Assembly (NCBI GenBank): GCA_016880225.1
Contig: JAEHDT010000195.1
Location: 1 to 5,046 of the forward strand
DNA: 5,046 bases
Direction of reading: 5' to 3'
Origin: Gemmatimonadota bacterium
Lineage (GTDB): Bacteria; Gemmatimonadota; Gemmatimonadetes; Gemmatimonadales; GWC2-71-9
Within the stretch, counting starts at the first letter, position 1; each line of letters starts with the position of its first letter. A model generated the notes under the pieces. It saw only the letters and a list, made by a program, of their open reading frames with translations, searched no databases and was not told the DNA's origin. Of the stretch, positions 1 through 5,046 are shown one piece after another. The position numbers were made by a program, and so were the translations under genes.

Positions 1-968
1 AGGAGCGGGATCTTGCCGCCGCCGCCGGGGGCATCGATCACGAAGTGCGGCACGGCGAGCCCCGAGGTCCAGCCGCGCAGCGCCCGGATGATCTCCAGGC
101 CCTTCTCGACCGTGGTACGGAAATGCTCGGCGCCCGCCACTTGGTCGCACATATAGATGTAGTACGGCCGTACCCGCGCGGCGAGGAGCTTCTGCATCAG
201 GCGCTTCATCACCTCGGGATCGTCGTTCACGCCCTTCAGGAGCACCGTCTGGCAGCCGAGCGGGATGCCGGCGTCGGCGAGCAGGCCGAGCCCCCGCACG
301 GCGGCGGGGGTCAGCTCGTCGGGGTGGTTGAAGTGCGTGTTGATGTAGAACGGGTGGTACTTCTTGAGGATCGCGCACAGCTCCGGCGTGATGCGCTCGG
401 GCAGGTGGCACGGCACGCGGCTCCCGATGCGGATGATCTCGAGATGCGGGATCGCGCGCAGCCGCCGGCACAGCTCGTCGATGCGGCGGTCCGAGAGCAG
501 CAATGGATCGCCGCCCGACATGATGACGTCGCGGATCTCGGTGTGCTCCTCCAGGTAGCGGAATGCCGACTCGAGCTCGCGCATCGAGATCTTCTCGGGA
601 TCACCAACCTTGCGGCGCCGCGTGCAGAAGCGGCAGTAGGCGGCGCACACGGGCGACACGAGGAACAGCGCGCGGTCGGGGTAGCGGTGCGTGATGTTCG
701 GGACCGGCGAGTTGGCGTCCTCGGCGAGCGAATCGACGAGGCCGTCGCGCACGTCGAGCTCCTGGAGGTCCGGCACGTACTGGCGCCAGATCGGATCGCC
801 CGGCGACTTGATGAGGTCCACCATGGCCGGCGAGATCCGGAACTCGAAGTTCTCCGCCGCCTGGCGCAGCCGGTCGAGATCCGGGAAGCGCTCCGCGCCG
901 AACTTCGCGACCAGTTGCTCCAGCGAGGCGATGCTCCTCTTATGCAGTAGTGCTTGCCAGGACTCCAT
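1..968 (-). CDS. kamA: Lysine 2,3-aminomutase (KamA family radical SAM enzyme), C-terminus outside window
   Basis: The protein should convert L-alpha-lysine to L-beta-lysine in the cytoplasm using a 4Fe-4S cluster, S-adenosylmethionine and PLP. 322 codons are visible. The radical SAM motif CAAYCRFC has cysteines 108, 112 and 115, followed by TRRRKVG. SGGDPLLLSD is at 151-160, NTHFNHP at 210-216, RPYYIYMCD at 267-275 and IDAPGGGGK at 311-319. By alignment from memory to the Clostridium subterminale enzyme, Asp275 and Asp312 match the two aspartates that bind the lysine side-chain amine, Lys319 the PLP lysine, and Arg117 the carboxylate-binding arginine. This favours lysine over glutamate 2,3-aminomutase and over the EF-P enzyme EpmB, which typically reads CRYCFRR. 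The ATG at 968 is the first possible start: an in-frame TGA lies one codon upstream. AAGGA sits 8 nt before the start. The gene overlaps the GNAT gene by 29 nt. Position 250 is Asp where the clostridial enzyme has a zinc-binding Cys. The family identity is very secure; the true C-terminus is unseen. Confidence 0.95.
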   Translation of the reverse strand, partial: MESWQALLHKRSIASLEQLVAKFGAERFPDLDRLRQAAENFEFRISPAMVDLIKSPGDPIWRQYVPDLQELDVRDGLVDSLAEDANSPVPNITHRYPDRALFLVSPVCAAYCRFCTRRRKVGDPEKISMRELESAFRYLEEHTEIRDVIMSGGDPLLLSDRRIDELCRRLRAIPHLEIIRIGSRVPCHLPERITPELCAILKKYHPFYINTHFNHPDELTPAAVRGLGLLADAGIPLGCQTVLLKGVNDDPEVMKRLMQKLLAARVRPYYIYMCDQVAGAEHFRTTVEKGLEIIRALRGWTSGLAVPHFVIDAPGGGGKIPL

Positions 969-1440
969 GCGTCAGGTCCTTGAGATAGATCACCAGGTCG
1001 TCACCGGGGGCGTAGTAGCCCGGGAGGCGGGCCGCCTGGGTGTAGCCGCGCCGCTCGTAGAAGGCCCGTGTGGGCGCGTACTCGGCGCGCGAGGACGTCT
1101 CGACGACGATCAGTCGTCCGTTATCCGTCGTCAGACGGTCCTCGACCGCCCGCAGCAGCTGAGTGCCGACCCCCTCGCCCTGCCGTGCAGGATCCACGAC
1201 GATCCAGTAGAGGTCGAAGGTGCCCGCCGTTCCCGGGGTCGGTCCCCAGCAGGCGTAGCCAACCAGCTGATCGCCCGCGTAGGCGCCGAGGAAGCGGTAG
1301 TCGTCGTCGCCCGCGAGGGCGTCGTCGAGCAGCTCGACGGCGATCGCGACCTCGTCCGGCCGGAACAGGCCGGTGGCCGCCGTGAGCCGCTCAAGCGGTG
1401 CGCGTTGCGCGCGGCCGACGGAACGGAGCGAGCAACTCAC
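940..1440 (-). CDS. GNAT family N-acetyltransferase
   Basis: This 166-residue single-domain acetyltransferase should move an acetyl group from acetyl-CoA to an amine. The GNAT core is visible: strands LGAYAGDQLVGYACW (51-65) and FDLYWIVVDP (75-84), then the acetyl-CoA pyrophosphate loop RQGEGVG (86-92) and helix TQLLRAVEDRL. Next come VVETSSRAEYAPTRAFYERRGY (112-133; the YERRGY end is the usual GNAT motif B) and APGDDLVIYLK (144-154). The GTG at 1440 is the only reasonable start, because the frame upstream holds no start codon before a TGA. AAGG lies 6 nt before it. The start overlaps the preceding ATP-grasp gene by 50 nt and the end overlaps kamA by 29 nt. Placement next to kamA suggests beta-lysine or a conjugate of it as substrate, as in AblB. 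However, AblB is longer as I recall and I see no AblB-specific signature. The family is secure; the substrate is inferred from context only. Confidence 0.9.
   Translation of the reverse strand: MSCSLRSVGRAQRAPLERLTAATGLFRPDEVAIAVELLDDALAGDDDYRFLGAYAGDQLVGYACWGPTPGTAGTFDLYWIVVDPARQGEGVGTQLLRAVEDRLTTDNGRLIVVETSSRAEYAPTRAFYERRGYTQAARLPGYYAPGDDLVIYLKDLTHGVLASTTA
977..981 (-). promoter_or_regulatory. Ribosome binding site of kamA
   Basis: The minus strand reads AAGGA, with 8 nt to the ATG at 968. The site lies inside the last codons of the GNAT gene. With the in-frame TGA just upstream of the ATG, it fixes the kamA start. Confidence 0.6.
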
Positions 1441-2410
1441 GCGCCGCCTTGGCGCCCTGCGCCTCGCGGAGCGCCACCTCGGCGATCCGGCGGACCAGCT
1501 CCGCGTAATCCCAGCCCGTCGCCTTCCCCATGCGCGACAGGCCGGCGTCGTCGTTCAGGTCGGGGTTGGGGTTGACCTCGAGGATCCAGGGCCGACCCTG
1601 GTCGTCCACCCGCACGTCGACCCGGCCGTAGCCCTTGCCCTGGAGCGTCCGCCACGCGAGCTCCGCCAGCCGGACGAGCCGGTCGGCCAGCTTCTGCGGG
1701 ATGGCCGCCGGGCAGAGCGGCACGGAGCCCAGGTCGTCGACGGAGCCGGCTTCCCATTTTCCGGCGTAGGTGAGGATCGGCCAGGCGCCCTCGGGCATCC
1801 GGCTGAAGTCGATTTCCGAGATGGGCAGCACCCGGTTGCCGACGAACCCCACGTTGAACTCCCGGCCGGCGATGTATTCCTGGACGAGCACCTCGTCGAA
1901 CTGCTCCGTCATCGCGGCCACCCGGACGCGCAGCGCCTTGCGGTCGCTCACGACCGAGCCGCGGTCGAGCCCGGCGCTCGCGTCCTCGGCCGCGGGCTTG
2001 ACGATCGCCGGAAGCGGGAAGTCGTCCTCGATCCTCCCCTGCGCGACGGTCCACCGCGGAATCGGCAGGCCCGCATGCTGGAGCAGGGCGTTCGCGATCG
2101 CCTTGCGGCGGCATGCCGCGAGCGTCCACAGGCTCGCGCCGGTTACGGGAATCCCGGCAAACTCGAGGGTCCCGACCACGTGCTCTTCCCACTCGCTCCT
2201 GCCGTGGACGCCCTCGCACAGGTTGAACACGAGGTCGGCCCGCCGTGCCTCCTGGAACCAGCGCATGTCGTGGCGGACCGGGATGCGGCGGATCTCGTGG
2301 CCCATCGAGCCGAAGATGGCGCCGATCTCGTCCACGGCCTTCATGACGCCGCGGATGTCTTCCGCCGTCCAATCGGCGGCGCCGGGATCGTACAGGATGA
2401 CGATTCTCAC
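1391..2410 (-). CDS. ATP-grasp ligase, D-Ala-D-Ala ligase-like (second of pair)
   Basis: This 339-residue protein of the D-alanine-D-alanine ligase fold probably activates a carboxylate as acyl phosphate with ATP and joins it to an amine. Visible are the N-terminal MRIVILYDPG strand, DLVFNLCEGVHG (59-70), the ATP lysine in AIVKPAAEDASAG (Lys138), QEYIAGREFNVGFVG (177-191), and the metal ligands Asp265 in GYGRVD and Glu278/Asn280 in ILEVNPNPD. Two features differ from true Ddl. The KY of the Ddl omega loop is KW here (218-219), and the usual P-G after the metal-binding Asn is Pro283-Asp284. The Ddl N-terminal GGxSxExEVSL signature is absent. The start is GTG at 2410, placed because it overlaps the preceding gene's TGA as GTGA (4-nt overlap) and puts the Rossmann-like strand at the N-terminus. 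A much longer reading of the same frame, to 3109, is a shadow of the gene upstream. No good Shine-Dalgarno is visible, so translation probably relies on coupling. The substrate is unknown. Confidence 0.9.
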   Translation of the reverse strand: MRIVILYDPGAADWTAEDIRGVMKAVDEIGAIFGSMGHEIRRIPVRHDMRWFQEARRADLVFNLCEGVHGRSEWEEHVVGTLEFAGIPVTGASLWTLAACRRKAIANALLQHAGLPIPRWTVAQGRIEDDFPLPAIVKPAAEDASAGLDRGSVVSDRKALRVRVAAMTEQFDEVLVQEYIAGREFNVGFVGNRVLPISEIDFSRMPEGAWPILTYAGKWEAGSVDDLGSVPLCPAAIPQKLADRLVRLAELAWRTLQGKGYGRVDVRVDDQGRPWILEVNPNPDLNDDAGLSRMGKATGWDYAELVRRIAEVALREAQGAKAARELLAPFRRPRATRTA

Positions 2411-3492
2411 GCTGGTATCGCCGCCGCGCGGGATGGAGGCACGGCATGCCGCCGGGCTCCGTCGCCGGCGATCGCCCGGCCGCTCACCCGCCGCCACGCG
2501 ATGCGCACCACTTCCTGGATCAGCTCGTCGTAGCCGAACCCGGCGGCGCGGGCCGCCTTCGGGAAGCAGGAGTTCATTGCGGGATCGGGAATGATGCCCG
2601 GTAGCGGGTTCAGTTCGAGGATGTTCGGCACGCCGAACCGGTCGACGCGCAGGTCCACCCGGCACCAGTCGCGGCAGCCGAGGGCGTGGTAGGCGTCGAG
2701 CGCCGTGCGCTCGATCTCCCGCCCCAGGGCCGTCGGGACGCGCGCAGGACACTGGAAGATCGCGAGGGGGGCCTCGGGCCGGTCCCACACCCACTTGGCC
2801 TCGTAGCCGTACACCGGCGGCGCGCCCTGCGGCAGCGTCGAGAAATCGAACCCGATCACCGGCAGGCAGGAGGCGTCGGCGCCGTTGCCCAGGATCGCGA
2901 CCGTGAACTCGGGGCCCGGGAGATAGGTCTCGATCAGCACCGGCTCGGCGTAGCGCTCGAGCAGAAACCGGACGCGCTCGCGCAAAGCGTGCGGTGTCGC
3001 GCACAGATTGCTCGTGAACACGCCCTTGCCCGACCCCTCGGCCACCGGCTTCACGAATACGGGATACGGCAGTGCCATCCGCTCCAGGTCCGTGGGGGTC
3101 TCGGCGCAAGTGAAGGGCGCCGTGGGCACGCCCCGGTACGCGAGCGTCTCCTTGGTGCGGCCCTTGTGGAGCGACAGCGCCAGCGTGAGCGGGTCCGAGC
3201 CGGTGTACGGGATGTTCAGGTACTCGCAGATCGCGGGCACGAGCGCTTCACGACTCTGGCCGTGGAGGCCCTCCGCAATGTTGAATACGAGGTCGGGACG
3301 GGCGAGCGTGAGCTTCTGCGGGAAGAACTGATCGGCTTCGAGGCGGACGACGCTGCCGAAGAGACCGAGAGCCTGTTCCACCGCTGCGATGGTGGATGGG
3401 TCGTCCCACTCGGCGAATGCGTCGTTGGTGCTGTCGTGCGCCTTGGCGGACGCGGGATCGGGTTTTTCGTTGTATGCGAGACCGATTCGCAT
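2407..3492 (-). CDS. ATP-grasp ligase, D-Ala-D-Ala ligase-like (first of pair)
   Basis: This 361-residue ATP-dependent carboxylate-amine ligase is a paralogue of the gene that follows it. Motifs in order: MRIGLAYNEKPD at the N-terminus, DLVFNIAEGLHGQSRE (67-82), VFVKPVAEGSGKGV (145-158, ATP lysine 148 and glycine-rich loop), LIETYLPGPEFTVAILG (186-202), YEAKW (230-234), CRVD with metal ligand Asp280, and ILELNPLPG with Glu293 and Asn295. It keeps more of the Ddl pattern than its partner (ELNPLPG, GPEFTVAILG). It still has Trp for Tyr in the omega loop and lacks the Ddl N-terminal ExEVSL signature, so calling it Ddl would overstate the case. The ATG at 3492 is the first possible start, since an in-frame TAG lies seven codons upstream. 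A strong AGGAGG precedes it at a wide 14-nt spacing. It is the first gene of the four-gene module; its TGA overlaps the next GTG. The Arg/Ala/Pro-rich tail after about residue 338 lies outside the fold. The substrate is unknown. Confidence 0.92.
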   Translation of the reverse strand: MRIGLAYNEKPDPASAKAHDSTNDAFAEWDDPSTIAAVEQALGLFGSVVRLEADQFFPQKLTLARPDLVFNIAEGLHGQSREALVPAICEYLNIPYTGSDPLTLALSLHKGRTKETLAYRGVPTAPFTCAETPTDLERMALPYPVFVKPVAEGSGKGVFTSNLCATPHALRERVRFLLERYAEPVLIETYLPGPEFTVAILGNGADASCLPVIGFDFSTLPQGAPPVYGYEAKWVWDRPEAPLAIFQCPARVPTALGREIERTALDAYHALGCRDWCRVDLRVDRFGVPNILELNPLPGIIPDPAMNSCFPKAARAAGFGYDELIQEVVRIAWRRVSGRAIAGDGARRHAVPPSRAAAIPA

Positions 3493-3506
3493 GTGGTCTC
3501 GGGTAA

Positions 3507-3512
3507 CCTCCT
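3507..3512 (-). promoter_or_regulatory. Ribosome binding site of the first ATP-grasp gene
   Basis: AGGAGG on the minus strand is a near-perfect anti-16S match, the strongest in this window. It lies 14 nt before the ATG at 3492, longer than the usual 5-9 nt. No ATG, GTG or TTG in frame lies closer, so the spacing appears real. It directly follows the T-run of the upstream hairpin. Confidence 0.65.
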
Positions 3513-3514
3513 AC

Positions 3515-3538
3515 AAAAAAAGGCCGCTCGGGCGGTCT
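3515..3538 (-). terminator. Intrinsic terminator-like hairpin with T7, in the leader of the ligase module
   Basis: On the minus strand CCGC (3535-3532), loop CCGA and GCGG (3527-3524) form a four-base-pair GC stem. Two C residues and then seven T (3521-3515) follow. A further G-C pair (3537/3522) is possible across an A-C mismatch. It could end thyX transcription, whose stop is about 93 nt upstream. Because it sits only 2 nt before the AGGAGG of the next gene, it could also act as an attenuator for the module. The stem is short, so termination may be inefficient. Confidence 0.5.
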
Positions 3539-3565
3539 GTGAATCGAACTGCGTTGTCGAGTAAG

Positions 3566-3594
3566 ACAATACGAAAGACCAGAGCGTCGCGCAA
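3566..3594 (-). promoter_or_regulatory. Candidate sigma70-type promoter for the ligase/aminomutase module
   Basis: On the minus strand TTGCGC (3594-3589) and TATTGT (3571-3566) are separated by exactly 17 nt. They match the -35 consensus at 3 of 6 positions and the -10 consensus at 4 of 6. An A6T3 tract (3615-3607) lies about where an UP element would sit. Transcription would begin near 3559, giving a leader of roughly 65 nt that contains the hairpin and T-run. The match is modest and the lineage's consensus is unknown. Confidence 0.35.
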
Positions 3595-3630
3595 TAGGGA
3601 ACTTGGAAATTTTTTCGCGCGATGACGTCG

Positions 3631-4383
3631 TCAGACTTTGTGGTACGCGACGCGCGCGGCGTCCTGTTTGTCGTCGGCGACGTAGATCTCGAAATCGCAG
3701 AACAACGCGACGGCTTCGCGCTGCAGCACGCGCAAACACGCGATCGCCATGCGCCGGATCTCGAGCTCGGCACCTTCGCCCGTGCGCAGCTCCAGCATGG
3801 TGCGCCACGCGCGCGCGTTGCCCGACACGACGATCTTCACTTCGGTGGCGTTGGGGAGGACGCTGCGCGCTGCCTCACGTGCGACTTTGCGGCGGTGCAC
3901 CTTGTCCGTGATCCACTGATAGCGTTGCATCAGCGCCTCAACGGCGCGGACGTAGGCGGCCTGGGCTTCGCCCACCTGCTTCTCCCATTCCGCCTCGAGC
4001 GCCGCATCGCCGAGGATCGCCGGCGGCACCACGAACGCCGCGTGCGACTCGTCCACGTAGCGCTGCGACAGCTGGGAGTAGCCGAACCCCGCGCGGTGCC
4101 GCACCAGCTCGTGCGAGCAGGAGCGCGAGATCCCCTCGATCAGCAGGACGTATACCGCGTGCTCGAGCACCGAGCCGTGACCCTGCTTCTTGATGTTCTC
4201 GAGGTAGTCGGCCGTGCTGCGGCTCGCCGGGTTGTGCTGGCTCATGTAGCAGATCCGGCCGGCGAATTCGGCGAGTCGCTCTCCGTCGGACGCCTCACCG
4301 TGCCACTGCACCGCGAGGTGGGGCGGCTCCACGAACTGGGGGCGGGCGATCAGGCTGACGCGGGGGGCGCGGAAGATCTCCAT
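3631..4383 (-). CDS. thyX: FAD-dependent thymidylate synthase ThyX
   Basis: ThyX methylates dUMP to dTMP with methylenetetrahydrofolate and reduces its FAD with NADPH; it replaces the folate-oxidising ThyA. The protein is 250 residues, normal for the family. Visible signatures are QGHGSVLEHAVY (67-78, the conserved Glu-His), the motif region ELVRHR...YSQLSQRY (92-109), the helix VAREAARSVLPN (167-178), GNARAWRTMLELR (188-200, ending in the dUMP-binding Arg) and AELEIR (205-210). The motif has eight residues between RHR and Ser, not the usual seven, and EGAELEI stands where many members have SHAQWEI. The ATG at 4383 is chosen because MEIFRAPRVSLIA is a typical ThyX N-terminus; the open frame continues upstream only as a shadow of the oxidase. 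No Shine-Dalgarno is visible. The gap to the oxidase stop is 22 nt, so co-transcription is likely. Confidence 0.95.
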   Translation of the reverse strand: MEIFRAPRVSLIARPQFVEPPHLAVQWHGEASDGERLAEFAGRICYMSQHNPASRSTADYLENIKKQGHGSVLEHAVYVLLIEGISRSCSHELVRHRAGFGYSQLSQRYVDESHAAFVVPPAILGDAALEAEWEKQVGEAQAAYVRAVEALMQRYQWITDKVHRRKVAREAARSVLPNATEVKIVVSGNARAWRTMLELRTGEGAELEIRRMAIACLRVLQREAVALFCDFEIYVADDKQDAARVAYHKV

Positions 4384-4386
4384 GAC

Positions 4387-4407
4387 GGGTGCCGGGTGTA
4401 GGGTGTC
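4387..4407. repeat. Three tandem GGGTGNN heptads between oxidase and thyX
   Basis: The plus strand carries GGGTGCC, GGGTGTA and GGGTGTC at 4387, 4394 and 4401. This is a perfect 7-nt period filling almost the whole gap between the two genes and running into the oxidase stop codon. On the transcript it reads NNCACCC three times and holds no purine-rich ribosome binding site. It may be simple-sequence slippage or a site of function. Confidence 0.6.
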
Positions 4408-5046
4408 AGGCGCCGGGCGCAGCCAGCTCTTGCTTCGGCACGCCCCAGGCGGCCGATCGCTCGATGTCGCGCAGGCGCCGGGCGATGTCGTCGGGAATCG
4501 GCGCCGCGTCCGGGCCGACCTTGAGGTCGGCGAGCGGTGCCCAATCGGTCGAGGGGAGTATAACACCGGGATTGAGGATGGATCGCGGGTCGTACGCCTG
4601 CTTCAGCGCCCGGAACAGCGCCATCACCTCCCGCCCGTAGAACCGCTCCAGCAGCCCGGCGCGCAGCCGTCCCACTCCGTGCTCCCCGCTCGGCGTGCCT
4701 CCGAGCCGCAGCAGCAGGTCGGCGGCGTCGGCGTACAGCGACGCGATGGCGTCCAGCCAACCGGGGGCCGACACGTCCGGGAGCGCGTTCACGTGCACGT
4801 GGCCGTCTCCCGCGTGCCCGAACATCGCCACAGGGACACCCCGGCGGTCGGCGGCAGCGCGAATCCCGGCCACGTAGTCCGCCAGGCGCTCGAGCGGCAC
4901 GCAGCCGTCCTCGATGACCTGGAGCGAGCGGCGGCCGTCCGGGAGGCGGGCCAAGGCGGGACTCGCGAGCCGCCGGACCGCCCACAGCGCCTCCAGGCCC
5001 GCCCGGTCCACCGCCGTCGCCACGTGGGCGGCGCTCGCGGAGAGCC
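4406..5046 (-). CDS. FAD-linked oxidase, C-terminal domain (GlcD / D-lactate dehydrogenase class), N-terminus outside window
   Basis: The 212 residues shown are the substrate-side cap domain and C-terminus of a PCMH-type flavoenzyme that oxidises a 2-hydroxy acid such as glycolate or D-lactate. Motifs in the visible part: LWAVRRLASPALARL (20-34), the EDGCVPLERL strand (45-54), AMFGHAGDGHVHVN (73-86) with the metal and substrate histidines, GGTPSGEHGVG (115-125), and YDPRSILNPGVI (151-162), which normally closes the fold. A tail of about 50 residues follows, including DIERSAAWG (193-201). No cysteine-rich Fe-S motif follows, so this chain ends without a GlcF-like domain. The FAD-binding half and the start lie beyond the right edge. 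The precise substrate cannot be told from this half. Confidence 0.9.
   Translation of the reverse strand, partial: LSASAAHVATAVDRAGLEALWAVRRLASPALARLPDGRRSLQVIEDGCVPLERLADYVAGIRAAADRRGVPVAMFGHAGDGHVHVNALPDVSAPGWLDAIASLYADAADLLLRLGGTPSGEHGVGRLRAGLLERFYGREVMALFRALKQAYDPRSILNPGVILPSTDWAPLADLKVGPDAAPIPDDIARRLRDIERSAAWGVPKQELAAPGA

Noticed and set aside
45..950. Plus-strand open frame of 301 codons opposite kamA
   Set aside because: Its translation is Arg/Ala/Val/Asp-rich with no recognisable domain, and it lies exactly antisense to a very well conserved aminomutase. Long antisense frames are expected in GC-rich coding DNA.
1373..2533. Plus-strand open frame of 386 codons opposite the second ATP-grasp gene
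   Set aside because: Same reasoning: its composition is biased, no motif is seen, and the minus-strand frame has clear ATP-grasp motifs throughout.
2411..3109. N-terminal extension of the second ATP-grasp frame, which would give a 572-residue protein
   Set aside because: The added part is low-complexity Arg/Gly/Pro sequence read out of frame through the first ATP-grasp gene. The GTGA overlap at 2410-2407 gives a normal start for a full-length ligase.
3541..3556. GTTCGATTC on the minus strand, which looks like a tRNA T-loop
   Set aside because: The flanking bases do not form a T-stem, and no acceptor, D or anticodon arms can be found around it.
2686..3564. Plus-strand open frame of 292 codons opposite the first ATP-grasp gene
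   Set aside because: It is antisense to a conserved ligase, runs through its promoter-side leader, and shows no domain or plausible ribosome binding site.
4384..4566. N-terminal extension of thyX
   Set aside because: The extra 61 codons overlap the conserved oxidase frame and have no ThyX character. MEIFRAPRV at 4383 is a normal ThyX start.

Overview
The window is a GC-rich bacterial stretch. Every gene I can support lies on the minus strand, so transcription runs from the right end to the left end. High GC, sparse Shine-Dalgarno sites, a GTG start inside a gene-gene overlap, and FAD-dependent thymidylate synthase suggest a non-model soil or groundwater bacterium. Candidates include a deep proteobacterium-like, Rokubacteria/NC10-like or acidobacterial lineage. 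That placement is a guess from style; nothing here is a taxonomic marker.

Reading in the direction of transcription: (1) 5046-4406 is the C-terminal part of an FAD-linked oxidase of the glycolate oxidase GlcD / D-lactate dehydrogenase class, cut by the window edge. (2) 4383-3631 is thyX, starting 22 nt after the oxidase stop, with three tandem GGGTGNN heptads filling the gap and no visible ribosome binding site. (3) 3630-3493 is the only intergenic region. On the minus strand it holds a candidate promoter, a short GC hairpin followed by seven T, and a strong AGGAGG just before the next gene. (4) 3492-1 is a compact four-gene module: two paralogous D-Ala-D-Ala-ligase-like ATP-grasp ligases (3492-2407 and 2410-1391), a GNAT acetyltransferase (1440-940) and a lysine 2,3-aminomutase (968-1, C-terminus outside the window). 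Neighbouring genes overlap by 4, 50 and 29 nt, so the four are probably translated as a coupled unit.

The module is the interesting part. The aminomutase keeps the residues expected for lysine, so it should make beta-lysine. An acetyltransferase beside it recalls the ablA-ablB pair that makes N-epsilon-acetyl-beta-lysine. The two ATP-grasp enzymes keep the catalytic fold and metal ligands of D-Ala-D-Ala ligase but lack its substrate signatures, so they probably join some other amino or carboxylic acid. My inference is a small pathway that makes an acylated or acetylated beta-lysine derivative or short peptide (osmolyte, cell-envelope piece or small metabolite). The product cannot be read from the sequence. 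I saw no tRNA, rRNA, CRISPR array, insertion sequence or plus-strand gene.
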